Source of the DNA: an uncultured Saprospiraceae bacterium
GTDB taxonomy: Bacteria; Bacteroidota; Bacteroidia; Chitinophagales; Saprospiraceae
Length of the DNA stretch: 64,000 nt
Direction of reading: 5' to 3'
NCBI GenBank assembly: GCA_937959115.1
Contig: CALGAW010000040.1
Span: forward strand, 119,118 to 183,117
Shown here: piece by piece, positions 35,978 through 43,463 of the stretch
Numbering within the stretch: the stretch's first letter is position 1
Layout of the letters: every line of letters starts with the position of its first letter
The notes under the pieces: generated by a model
What the model was told of the DNA's origin: nothing
Database searches by the model: none
The model's input: the letters and a program-made list of their open reading frames with translations, nothing else
Made by a program: the position numbers and the translations under genes

Positions 35978-37447
35978 TTATAAATTTTTCCATATGATGT
36001 ATCCTACAACTAAGAGGATCAAAATTAGAAGGATAGAAATGATCCAAATGAATCCCATACCACCTTCAAAAAATTCAATATATGCGTCAGATCTTTTTGT
36101 TTCGAGTCTTCTAGAATCTTGTACCTCTACTCTATATAGTCCAGATAAATCACAAACAATATCATCTTTAGAAATTCTAAATTTGCTCCCAATTTTTTGA
36201 GGGCACATCTGCACTTGTGTTCCTTTTTGGACGAATCGGATAACGTAAGGCGGCAATCCTCCATTCACTACGACTTCGAGTGAATCCTTCTCGTTACTTT
36301 CTTCGATTGTAATGTTGAAGGTTTTATATTTAGGATCAATTTCAATATTGACTTTCCGTTGAAAAGTATCTCTAATTGTAACCTTTCTTTTTCTAGTGTC
36401 TTTCGTAATTATGCTTAACGTATTATCACTTTTTACAGTTGTTTCAAGCAGATCATCTTCGTAATCTTTTTCAATTTTAGGTCTTCTTACATCCTCCAGA
36501 TCAATTTTGAATGCAAAGACATCTTTTTCTTTTTGTTTCTTTTCCTTTATTTCAAAGTGAATTGGTATTTTCTTGATGGAGTCTACTGCTTGTTTAACAA
36601 AAGGTAAATTGGGATTTTTTTCAATATAATCCATATAGGAATCGAACGACTTCTCCTTTGTTGCCTCCTTAAATTCCACTTTCTTCACTTCCAATTCCTT
36701 TGGAGTTAAGACTATAGGGATAGGAGCAGGAACAGGTTCAGGCTTTGCAATTGCTACTGTGTCAATTGGTTTCGGCTTTGGTTCAGGCTTTGGCTTTGGT
36801 TTGGGTACTGGTTTTGGCTTTACAACTGGTGGCTCTGGCTTTGGAATCGGTTTGGGTTCCGGTTTAGGAATCGGCTTTGGCTCTGGCTTCGCAATCGGCA
36901 TGGGCTCCGGCTCAGGCTTCGGAATTGGCTTGGGTTTAGGCTTTGCCGCTTCTGGAGCGCCTTTCACCCCTTTTACAGTAATCCGTTTAAAGACTCGACT
37001 ATCCAATGGATCAATTGTATTGACATCACCATCAGGGGGAAGAACACCAAACTCTATGATTAAGTCATGATTTCCGTTAAGTTTCATTTCTAGAGGAATC
37101 CGTCGATTCCCTTTTTTGAACTTATACATTCTAGGCATGAGGGCAGAAAACCCTTCTGTCTCATTGACCCAAGCTTGTTTTAGGATAAATTGATAGTCTT
37201 TAAATCCCTTTTTCCACTTTAATTTTTGGAATATGATTGAAACGACGGGTTCGTCTACACCAGTAAAGTCTAGCGAGGCATTTTTATCATTGGTAAAATC
37301 TACAAAACCTACACCCCCTTTTGCATTTGCTCGAAAAGTAACTTGAATTGAACCTTCAGTAAAATCTATTGACTGACCGGATAAAACAGAAATGTTTAGA
37401 GCTGCAAAAATAAGGAGATATATAGCTTTCATAAATATTCGATTCAA
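35978..37447 (-). CDS. Single-pass membrane protein with periplasmic beta-sandwich and Pro-Lys spacer
   Basis: The 489-residue protein is the third paralogue. It has a signal peptide (to about 24), a beta-sandwich (25-165; [37 protein letters not shown]) and a repetitive P-K-P/P-E-P spacer (170-235) like that of TonB. The helical motif [16 protein letters not shown] and a SprB-like domain ([13 protein letters not shown]...[16 protein letters not shown]) follow, then a C-terminal membrane helix ending IIWKNL. The Pro-rich rod could span peptidoglycan. It lies 136 bp after the E2 gene and 216 bp before the next paralogue. No enzymatic motif is visible. Confidence 0.75.
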   Translation of the reverse strand: MNRIFMKAIYLLIFAALNISVLSGQSIDFTEGSIQVTFRANAKGGVGFVDFTNDKNASLDFTGVDEPVVSIIFQKLKWKKGFKDYQFILKQAWVNETEGFSALMPRMYKFKKGNRRIPLEMKLNGNHDLIIEFGVLPPDGDVNTIDPLDSRVFKRITVKGVKGAPEAAKPKPKPIPKPEPEPMPIAKPEPKPIPKPEPKPIPKPEPPVVKPKPVPKPKPKPEPKPKPIDTVAIAKPEPVPAPIPIVLTPKELEVKKVEFKEATKEKSFDSYMDYIEKNPNLPFVKQAVDSIKKIPIHFEIKEKKQKEKDVFAFKIDLEDVRRPKIEKDYEDDLLETTVKSDNTLSIITKDTRKRKVTIRDTFQRKVNIEIDPKYKTFNITIEESNEKDSLEVVVNGGLPPYVIRFVQKGTQVQMCPQKIGSKFRISKDDIVCDLSGLYRVEVQDSRRLETKRSDAYIEFFEGGMGFIWIISILLILILLVVGYIIWKNL

Positions 37448-37583
37448 CCAAAATTTTGATTTCTAAAACCTGAATAAAGAATACTTAGAAAATTTGGTAT
37501 TAGAGATTAAATTTCAACTGTTAGTATTCTAACTTGTTTGAAGATAGAAAAAATTAGAATAATTCTTTAAAACTTGTTTCGAG

Positions 37584-38360
37584 TTATTTCCTTTTTATTC
37601 GGATTTTCCCATCACTTGCGGGCTTGTTTCTCACTGATTTTATACTGATTTTTCTAATTTTTATAGGTGCATCTTCTTCCTCTTTTGCTGGAGGAGTTAC
37701 ATTTTTAGAGTTGTTTTCTCCTGATGAGATAGATACAGAAGAAATCGGGGGCGGATTTTTTATCTTTTCTGGTTTAGGATCTTTCGGAGTATCATCAAAC
37801 AGTAGACTTGAATCATCAATATAAATATGCTTTTTCTTGTTGACTATATCATTAGGTTCAGCATATTCTCTTACCCATTTTGCTACTTTCTCATCATCTG
37901 GATAAGGATATACGTTTTGGGCATGATAATTTTGATACTGGAGTATTTGCCCAATTCTATGTACCAGCAAATATAGATCCATCAGTTTTCCTAATTCGTT
38001 TGAATTCGTACAGATATGACCTTTATGAACACCATCAGATTTAATGTTTGGATGCCACGTGTTCGTAACCATGTAGCACTTTGCAGGTTCTACAGGATAG
38101 TTAGGAGGCAATGCAAGTTCTGCCTCGTGCTTATAGCCGTATATCGGATTTTTATCCTTATCAATTCCTACGATGCTTTTGACTTTAAATGTAATCCTAT
38201 ACACTTCCGGCACCCCACTTCTATTCTTTACAACTTTATAAGTAAGCTTATCACTTCTGCTGCAAAGCTCGTGAATAGCCAAATGCTCCTTAGCCAACCT
38301 TTTTAAAGTTGGTGTCTTGAGTTTCTTAAAGTCATATTTAGGAGTGTCACTACCACCCAT
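37584..38360 (-). CDS. E2 ubiquitin-conjugating-enzyme-like protein
   Basis: Residues 15-165 are a recognisable UBC fold: YRITFKVKSIVG strands, LPPNYPVEPAKCYMVTNTWHPNI, and GHICTNSNELG. The HPN motif (103-105) and active-site Cys117 are intact, with a slightly longer loop between them than in eukaryotic E2s. It would accept the Ubl from the E1 as a thioester and pass it to a Lys. A roughly 90-residue low-complexity tail follows, ending with two copies of the cluster motif (RKISIKS 236-242, GKIRIKRK 251-258). It lies 65 bp downstream of the Ubl gene. Confidence 0.93.
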   Translation of the reverse strand: MGGSDTPKYDFKKLKTPTLKRLAKEHLAIHELCSRSDKLTYKVVKNRSGVPEVYRITFKVKSIVGIDKDKNPIYGYKHEAELALPPNYPVEPAKCYMVTNTWHPNIKSDGVHKGHICTNSNELGKLMDLYLLVHRIGQILQYQNYHAQNVYPYPDDEKVAKWVREYAEPNDIVNKKKHIYIDDSSLLFDDTPKDPKPEKIKNPPPISSVSISSGENNSKNVTPPAKEEEDAPIKIRKISIKSVRNKPASDGKIRIKRK

Positions 38361-38425
38361 ATCAATCTATTTAATTGTAATTATTTACTTACCTTATCCT
38401 AAAATCTCCGCGAAAATAAACAAAA

Positions 38426-38719
38426 TTATTTCATTTTCTTACCCGCAACCAATTTAGGTGTTAGTAAAAGTGTTTGTCCTGGCTTCACGCCACAATCATA
38501 AAGTGTTTTATCCGATAACAATTCTCTACCGTTTTCTTTAGAAATCAATTGAAAAATATGCGGATTACCTTGAGCATCAGATCTTTCTATGCCTAATCCT
38601 GCATTTAGCAGTTCTTCAATTATTTCTTTACTAGTTGAGTATAATGGTAATTCCACATCAAGCTCATCTCCTGCGGGAAGAATTCTTACGATTACACTAA
38701 TAACATCTGATTGGTTCAT
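38426..38719 (-). CDS. Ubiquitin-like (beta-grasp) modifier protein
   Basis: The 97-residue protein has a ubiquitin/YukD-like beta-grasp pattern. A beta-hairpin (ISVIVRILPAGDELDVELP) is followed by the helix KEIIEELLNAGLG, the strand FQLISKENGRELL, the loop KTLYDCGVKPGQ and the last strand TLLLTPKL. The C-terminus is VAGKKMK. There is no di-Gly end, but Gly93 is followed by four residues, so removal of KKMK would expose an Ala-Gly end suitable for adenylation. It is flanked by E1 (109 bp upstream) and E2 (65 bp downstream), which favours a conjugated modifier over a T7SS YukD protein. Confidence 0.88.
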   Translation of the reverse strand: MNQSDVISVIVRILPAGDELDVELPLYSTSKEIIEELLNAGLGIERSDAQGNPHIFQLISKENGRELLSDKTLYDCGVKPGQTLLLTPKLVAGKKMK

Positions 38720-38828
38720 ATTAACACGTTTAATCTGGAATAATTAATATAGAATCATACATTATAATTGATTCCAATTTGTTCGTTCAATTAATTTATC
38801 CATTAAGAATGGCAATTTAAGGAAATTT

Positions 38829-40022
38829 TCAACAAAAATTCAGAAAATCTTCATCTCCTGTTAATTCTACAAAAAATAGATCATCATCTGTTTGAACACT
38901 AAGTATTTGTAGCGGTGGAATTCCTATATCTGATAATCTAAGTTCTTTGTTGGGAAATTCTTTATCAATTTCATAAGTCATTTTAGAAAAGATGATAGAT
39001 TCGTTCTGTTCTTCAGTGTATTTATCAGCCAAATCATCAGAAAAATGAGCTTTTGACATTACTAATGGAATAACTTTTTCGCTTCGTTCTGTTGTAATTT
39101 CAAGTATAATACCTGGAGCATATTCAATCTTAGGATTCTCTACCTTCAATTTCTTTGAAAGCCATTCTAAAGCTTCTTTAATCGTAGAATCTGCTCTAAG
39201 TTCTTTTGCTTCAATAATTTCTTCATATCTCAATGCACTTTCTACCTCTTCATTAACAACTGCTGTTTCGTACATCATGATGATGTTATTCATTCCTTCG
39301 TACAAAAACTTCTTCCCTGCCATAGAGTGTTTTGTATTGCCCATAACGACCTTCAGTGCCTCCTGAACCTGCATAGCTGCGATAATAGAGCTAGAGATCG
39401 GAGTCGTCGGTATCCTTCCTTGAAGCGAATTCCGTCGTGCCACATCAGGGCAACCCATTTTGTGACGAATGTTCTGCCACTCCTGGTCAGATAACTGACT
39501 TTCGTAGCAAGAGGTACCTGGCATATAAACATTTAGCTCTCCTGCTAAATTTTCTATCGCACCGTCTACCCATGTTTTGCTTACTTTAAAGCAATGTCTA
39601 TTGATAAACAACCGAGCCAATCGGTTATCGAGACACCCGATAATAACATCCATCCTTCGAAAGACGCCAATACCGACGTCAACCATGATATCACCATTGA
39701 TCGTTTGTACTTTTATATTTGGATTGATTTCTTGGATACGCTCTGCAGCAACATCAGATTTCAATCGTTTATCCTTTACATCAGATTCACGGAACAATAC
39801 AGAACGTGACAGGTTGGAATATTCTATATGATCAAAATCAACAATCAAGATATTTCCCACATTCAACAACGCTAGATTTTTCAGCACTTCGTTTCCAAGT
39901 GCTCCAGCTCCAACTACCATAATTTGGGCGTTTCGGACATCGTCTGTCTTCCACCAAGAAATCATTTGAAAGGTTTTATCCCATTCTTTTTCTGTTTTGA
40001 TTTCTATTTTTTTCTTGGACAT
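38829..40022 (-). CDS. E1-like (ThiF/HesA/UBA-fold) activating enzyme
   Basis: The 397-residue protein carries the Rossmann/ATP motif GAGALG (38-43), VDFDHIEYSNLSRS (61-74) with its conserved Arg, the Lys-containing DKRLKSD, and the magnesium-binding Asp of CLDN (130-133). Cys191 in GCPDVARR sits where UBA3-type E1s hold the catalytic Cys, ahead of a TTP..SS...A..VQEALK helix (206-224). It would adenylate the Ubl C-terminus and form a thioester. Residues 255-397 are an extra domain that may bind the E2. The N-terminus (KKKIEIKTEK) has the cluster motif. It starts 24 bp after the TerB gene. Confidence 0.92.
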   Translation of the reverse strand: MSKKKIEIKTEKEWDKTFQMISWWKTDDVRNAQIMVVGAGALGNEVLKNLALLNVGNILIVDFDHIEYSNLSRSVLFRESDVKDKRLKSDVAAERIQEINPNIKVQTINGDIMVDVGIGVFRRMDVIIGCLDNRLARLFINRHCFKVSKTWVDGAIENLAGELNVYMPGTSCYESQLSDQEWQNIRHKMGCPDVARRNSLQGRIPTTPISSSIIAAMQVQEALKVVMGNTKHSMAGKKFLYEGMNNIIMMYETAVVNEEVESALRYEEIIEAKELRADSTIKEALEWLSKKLKVENPKIEYAPGIILEITTERSEKVIPLVMSKAHFSDDLADKYTEEQNESIIFSKMTYEIDKEFPNKELRLSDIGIPPLQILSVQTDDDLFFVELTGDEDFLNFC

Positions 40023-40046
40023 TTCGATTTATTTAGGCTTCCGCAG

Positions 40047-41027
40047 TTATCCGTTTCTTCGTTTCCAAGCGATGTGGCACCGATCTGCATCCTCATTAGA
40101 CAATCCAATTTGACTTGCATATTCGTGCAAGACATGTTTTTGCAGATCTTCGTCAATCACTTGTTCAAGTATGTATGTTTTTGCCATTTTGCTTGCTTCC
40201 TCTTTGTCACGACTTGATAGCTTCATTTTATCAGCATAGTCTTCAAGCAACGCTTCTTCCTTAGCGTTTAGATCAAAATCTACTAGAGAAATCGTCCAAC
40301 AGAGCATCATGATGGTCTTTTTACCTTTACTAGAAACTTCTTCACACTCAACAGGAGTAAGCTCTCCCATCGCTGCAATATCTTCCGCTGAGCCTAATCG
40401 TTCGCTAAGGAATGAATCCAGAAAATCTCTTTCCTCGTCGCTAATTTCTCCATCAGCAGCTGCAAGTGCAACGAGCATACGGGACAACACTTCCAAATCA
40501 AAGTTATCTGTAACAGGATTCTTTGCTAACTGGCTTTCGAATCCAACCTGTTCTTGTTTTTTCTGAATGCTGATTTTCCTAGGGGCCACATTGATCTTAC
40601 CACCAGAAGCTTTTGCAGAGATGCCGCTTGACTTTTCCCAATTTCCAGTTGCGTTATTAAATTTAAATGATCCCTGCACTCTAGTAAAGGCATCAACGAT
40701 TGCCGCTTGCTTTTCTTCTTTTGAGAATCCTCTGCCAACGCCACTCGTTCTTGCCGCAGTATTGAAGACAACTGTGCTGGTTCTACCTAACATTCCACCG
40801 CCTAATACTTGACGCAATGTTCTGGAAGCGACTCTTCGGAGTTGGTTTGTCACTGTTCGTTTTGCAGTTCTTGCCACTTGACTTTGAACGGATTTAATTC
40901 TCCTGATACTTCCGCTTGACTCTATAACTTCGCCAGTGCCAGGCACTTCGAACTCACAGATCATTTTTGATCCTTCTTCTTCTGCGTAAACAATTAAAGG
41001 ACTGATTAATTCGTATGTAATTTGCAT
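40047..41027 (-). CDS. TerB-domain protein
   Basis: Residues 170-326 form an all-helical TerB-like domain with the metal-binding signature AAADGEISDEERDFLDSFL (190-208) and a second acidic half-motif (VDFDLNAKEEALLEDYA, 249-265). Residues 1-125 are an uncharacterised N-terminal region (strands, then a basic Arg-rich helix 42-75 and a Gly-rich stretch). A linker carries KINVAPRKISIQKK (144-157), the cluster motif. TerB proteins associate with membrane-linked vWA and stress-signalling systems in known ter-type clusters, and a scaffolding role here is inference. It lies between the STAND-like gene and the E1. Confidence 0.82.
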   Translation of the reverse strand: MQITYELISPLIVYAEEEGSKMICEFEVPGTGEVIESSGSIRRIKSVQSQVARTAKRTVTNQLRRVASRTLRQVLGGGMLGRTSTVVFNTAARTSGVGRGFSKEEKQAAIVDAFTRVQGSFKFNNATGNWEKSSGISAKASGGKINVAPRKISIQKKQEQVGFESQLAKNPVTDNFDLEVLSRMLVALAAADGEISDEERDFLDSFLSERLGSAEDIAAMGELTPVECEEVSSKGKKTIMMLCWTISLVDFDLNAKEEALLEDYADKMKLSSRDKEEASKMAKTYILEQVIDEDLQKHVLHEYASQIGLSNEDADRCHIAWKRRNG

Positions 41028-41125
41028 CTTATAAGATTTCCTATTCTAGACTAGTTGTTTATGAATTTAAAGTGGATGCAAGATAATTAAATATGTTCTA
41101 TTTCAACAGAATTCAGCTTCAAAAG

Positions 41126-43078
41126 TTAATTTCTCTTTTTGATTTTTATTCCACCTTTAGAATTATCTTCCGTTTCTTCCACTATATCGACTTCTTCTTT
41201 CTTCTTTTCTTTCTTCTTTTTTGACTTTGTTTTCAGTTTTACTCTCTCCTTCTTTTCTTCTGGTTCTGCCTTTTTTCCTTCCTCTTTTTTCTTTGGAATA
41301 ACAATTACATCTTCCTCCTTTTCTGCCTCTGTAGTATTGGATTCATCATTCACTTCAGGTATTTCTTGGGGTGCTTTTTCTGATTCTGTCTCCTTCTTTG
41401 TTACAGAAATCTCCCCAACTGTTTCTTCCGCCACTTGCTCAACAGTTTCCTCTTCTTCAACCGTTTCCTCTTCCTTGATGACTGGAGGCTTAACCTTTAC
41501 TTGTGGTTTAGGGTTGACCTTAACACTAGGTTTTCCTCCAATTCTAATTTTCCCTGGTGGTAAATTTATGGGTTGGCGTACTGGTTTACTAAATGAGATT
41601 TTGCCACTTTCTCTTAAGTATTTCAGTGTTTCTTCAGTATTGTAAATGTACAATTTAAACCAATATTCATTTAGATAATTGGCATCTATATAATTGAGAA
41701 TATCTGTTGCTTGTTCTTTATTCCAAAGATCGACACTTTTGTTGAAGAAATAAGTAGATGCATTGTCCGAAATCTCTAAAAGTGTTGTTACCAAACGATA
41801 TTCTTCCTCAATCCAGCCACTCAGCTCTGCCCATTCAAGTATTTCTTCATTTTCTAGGCTGATGATCGAATCAGGTTCAATAGAGGTTGAAGAACAGGAA
41901 AGCACAGGGTGAACTTTGTCATCTGTCAATAGTTTAATCACTTCCCTGATTTCGCCATAAGAGGCAAACTCAATTATTTTGCATACGTTTTCGAGTTCAG
42001 TTGGCCGATGAGTAATTTCTTTGTTCTCATTTTTATGAATAACGGTCTTATAGATCCGTTCACAGATTTTCAGTTGGCGGGTATCTAGTTCAGCGGTAAG
42101 ACGATTGAGGTGTCCGATCAGATCAACGTCACTTTTAGGGGCGACTTTTTGACGGATCGACATACTTCGTTTACTCTCCTTAGTATTTTCTTCTTTTTCT
42201 TCTGCTTTCCCAGTTCGTTTGACTTTAATTCCTTCCGATGCCCAGAATCTCCAGTCCTTTTCTCCAAGCAGATCTGGAATCATATTCAATTGAAATTGAA
42301 CAGAATACAACTTTTCTACTAGTTTGAGGCATTTTCCTTCATCAATATCAATTCCTCCTTCCTTCAAGGCAAATTCCCTAATTCGCTGCTCAATCATTTT
42401 CTGATTCAACGTGTGCAGCTGATAGGTAGCATTGGAAATCCAATCTTCTAGATCATCTATGGTCTTATTCATTTTTGCTACCTGTGGACCTGGATTATCC
42501 TTTTCAAGCTGGTCTAGAGATTTTCTGCAGTTTAGAAGTCCCTCCTCAAGTTTTTCAGAGTCTATTGCGACGACCACATAAATTCCGTATCGACTTTGTT
42601 CTACGGCATTTAATAATAATTTTAAGAATAAATTTCTTTCCGAAAGGGTAACATCTTCTGAAAATATTTTTTCGAATTGATCAACTACTATGAGGAGATT
42701 ATGTCCTTGTACATATTCATACCTTCTATAGATGTTGATCAGTGCAAAATCATCTGAGTTAAGGTATCCTAAGATTTCTTCTTCAAACTTTGGAGTAATC
42801 CGTTCTTGTTCATCATATAGAATGCTGGGTTGAACCAAACCTTGTGCTAACTGCATTACTGGAGATTCATTTGGTGTGCAGGTTGCAACTTTCCATTTAG
42901 TTCCAGCTTTTGCCATGTATCCATTATGCTTTAAGGAAGGAATGACTCCCTTAAAAATCATAGCATCTGTGCCGACATGCTGAGGTGCAAGAATCGCAAC
43001 AAACTGTTTTTTTCGGATTAGACTTTTAAACTTCTCCAACTCAATTGAACTTTCAAAATGTAAATTATCTTCATTCAT
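41126..43078 (-). CDS. STAND-like NTPase with degenerate P-loop and charged tail
   Basis: The first gene of the cluster encodes 650 residues. The N-terminus follows the nSTAND1 plan: FVAILAPQHVGTDAMIFKGV then IPSL, aligned with G-P-S-G-x-G-K-S-S-L...G-L-L-P-A-L, and a Walker B LLIVVDQFEKIF (128-139). In the P-loop the Gly-Lys-Ser is replaced (Thr37, Asp38), so ATP hydrolysis is doubtful. Helical regions follow to about residue 480. The last 130 residues are a Lys/Glu/Pro-rich, probably disordered tail ending GGIKIKKRN. STAND proteins act as ligand-triggered switches, and this one may be a pseudo-enzyme scaffold. Confidence 0.75.
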   Translation of the reverse strand: MNEDNLHFESSIELEKFKSLIRKKQFVAILAPQHVGTDAMIFKGVIPSLKHNGYMAKAGTKWKVATCTPNESPVMQLAQGLVQPSILYDEQERITPKFEEEILGYLNSDDFALINIYRRYEYVQGHNLLIVVDQFEKIFSEDVTLSERNLFLKLLLNAVEQSRYGIYVVVAIDSEKLEEGLLNCRKSLDQLEKDNPGPQVAKMNKTIDDLEDWISNATYQLHTLNQKMIEQRIREFALKEGGIDIDEGKCLKLVEKLYSVQFQLNMIPDLLGEKDWRFWASEGIKVKRTGKAEEKEENTKESKRSMSIRQKVAPKSDVDLIGHLNRLTAELDTRQLKICERIYKTVIHKNENKEITHRPTELENVCKIIEFASYGEIREVIKLLTDDKVHPVLSCSSTSIEPDSIISLENEEILEWAELSGWIEEEYRLVTTLLEISDNASTYFFNKSVDLWNKEQATDILNYIDANYLNEYWFKLYIYNTEETLKYLRESGKISFSKPVRQPINLPPGKIRIGGKPSVKVNPKPQVKVKPPVIKEEETVEEEETVEQVAEETVGEISVTKKETESEKAPQEIPEVNDESNTTEAEKEEDVIVIPKKKEEGKKAEPEEKKERVKLKTKSKKKKEKKKEEVDIVEETEDNSKGGIKIKKRN

Positions 43079-43124
43079 ACCATTTCATGCTAATGAACAA
43101 ATAGAAGCCTTTTCAAATACTATT

Positions 43125-43154
43125 CAAATTTAAAACTTTTAAATTTAAATACAA
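43125..43154 (-). promoter_or_regulatory. Candidate promoter of the ubiquitin-like cluster
   Basis: On the minus strand TTG (43152-43154), 19 bases, then TAAATTTG (43125-43132) matches the Bacteroidota TTG-N17-23-TAnnTTTG consensus. It ends 46 bp before the first gene of the cluster. The spacing is identical to that of the promoter at 28165-28194. Confidence 0.45.
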
Positions 43155-43250
43155 CTCCACTCATGGTATTGATGCAATATAGCATTATTCATTAGAATTT
43201 TGATTAATATTCCTTTTCAATTAGCAAATTCTATTTATCAACTCTTCTTT

Positions 43251-43275
43251 ATTCCTGCATTATAAACGCAGGAAT
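43251..43275. promoter_or_regulatory. Hairpin/operator-like palindrome in divergent intergenic region
   Basis: ATTCCTGC (43251-43258) and GCAGGAAT (43268-43275) are perfect inverted arms around a 9-base A/T-rich spacer. It lies between the two divergent genes, about 100 bp upstream of the minus-strand -33 element, where a regulator of the cluster or of the adhesin gene could bind. The rest of the 385-bp gap (43079-43463) is AT-rich and shows nothing else. Confidence 0.35.
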
Positions 43276-43463
43276 TGCAAGTTTTACTTTAACACACTGA
43301 AAAAAAATAACTCGTATAATAATAATCATTAGACGTAAAGCCAAGTATTAAATCCAAGTATGTATCCTTCTAAACGTGCTGCTAAAACAAGGTATCTTAA
43401 TCGTTTTTTGTTCCAGCTAAATACGTTATATTTAACTGATAATAAATAATTTAAATTAGTGCT

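Noticed and set aside
36759..37070. Gly-Phe-rich plus-strand frame
   Set aside because: It is the antisense of the Pro-Lys-Pro spacer of the ectodomain protein.
38426..38719. YukD/EsaB protein of a type VII secretion system
   Set aside because: No WXG100, EssC-like or other T7SS genes are present. The gene is flanked by E1 and E2 genes with intact catalytic residues, and its end carries a plausible processing site.
28225..43078. CBASS (Cap2/Cap3) or Bil antiphage operon
   Set aside because: There is no CD-NTase or effector gene as in CBASS, and the gene set with vWA, TerB, STAND and ectodomain proteins exceeds the small Bil operon. A defence role is not excluded.
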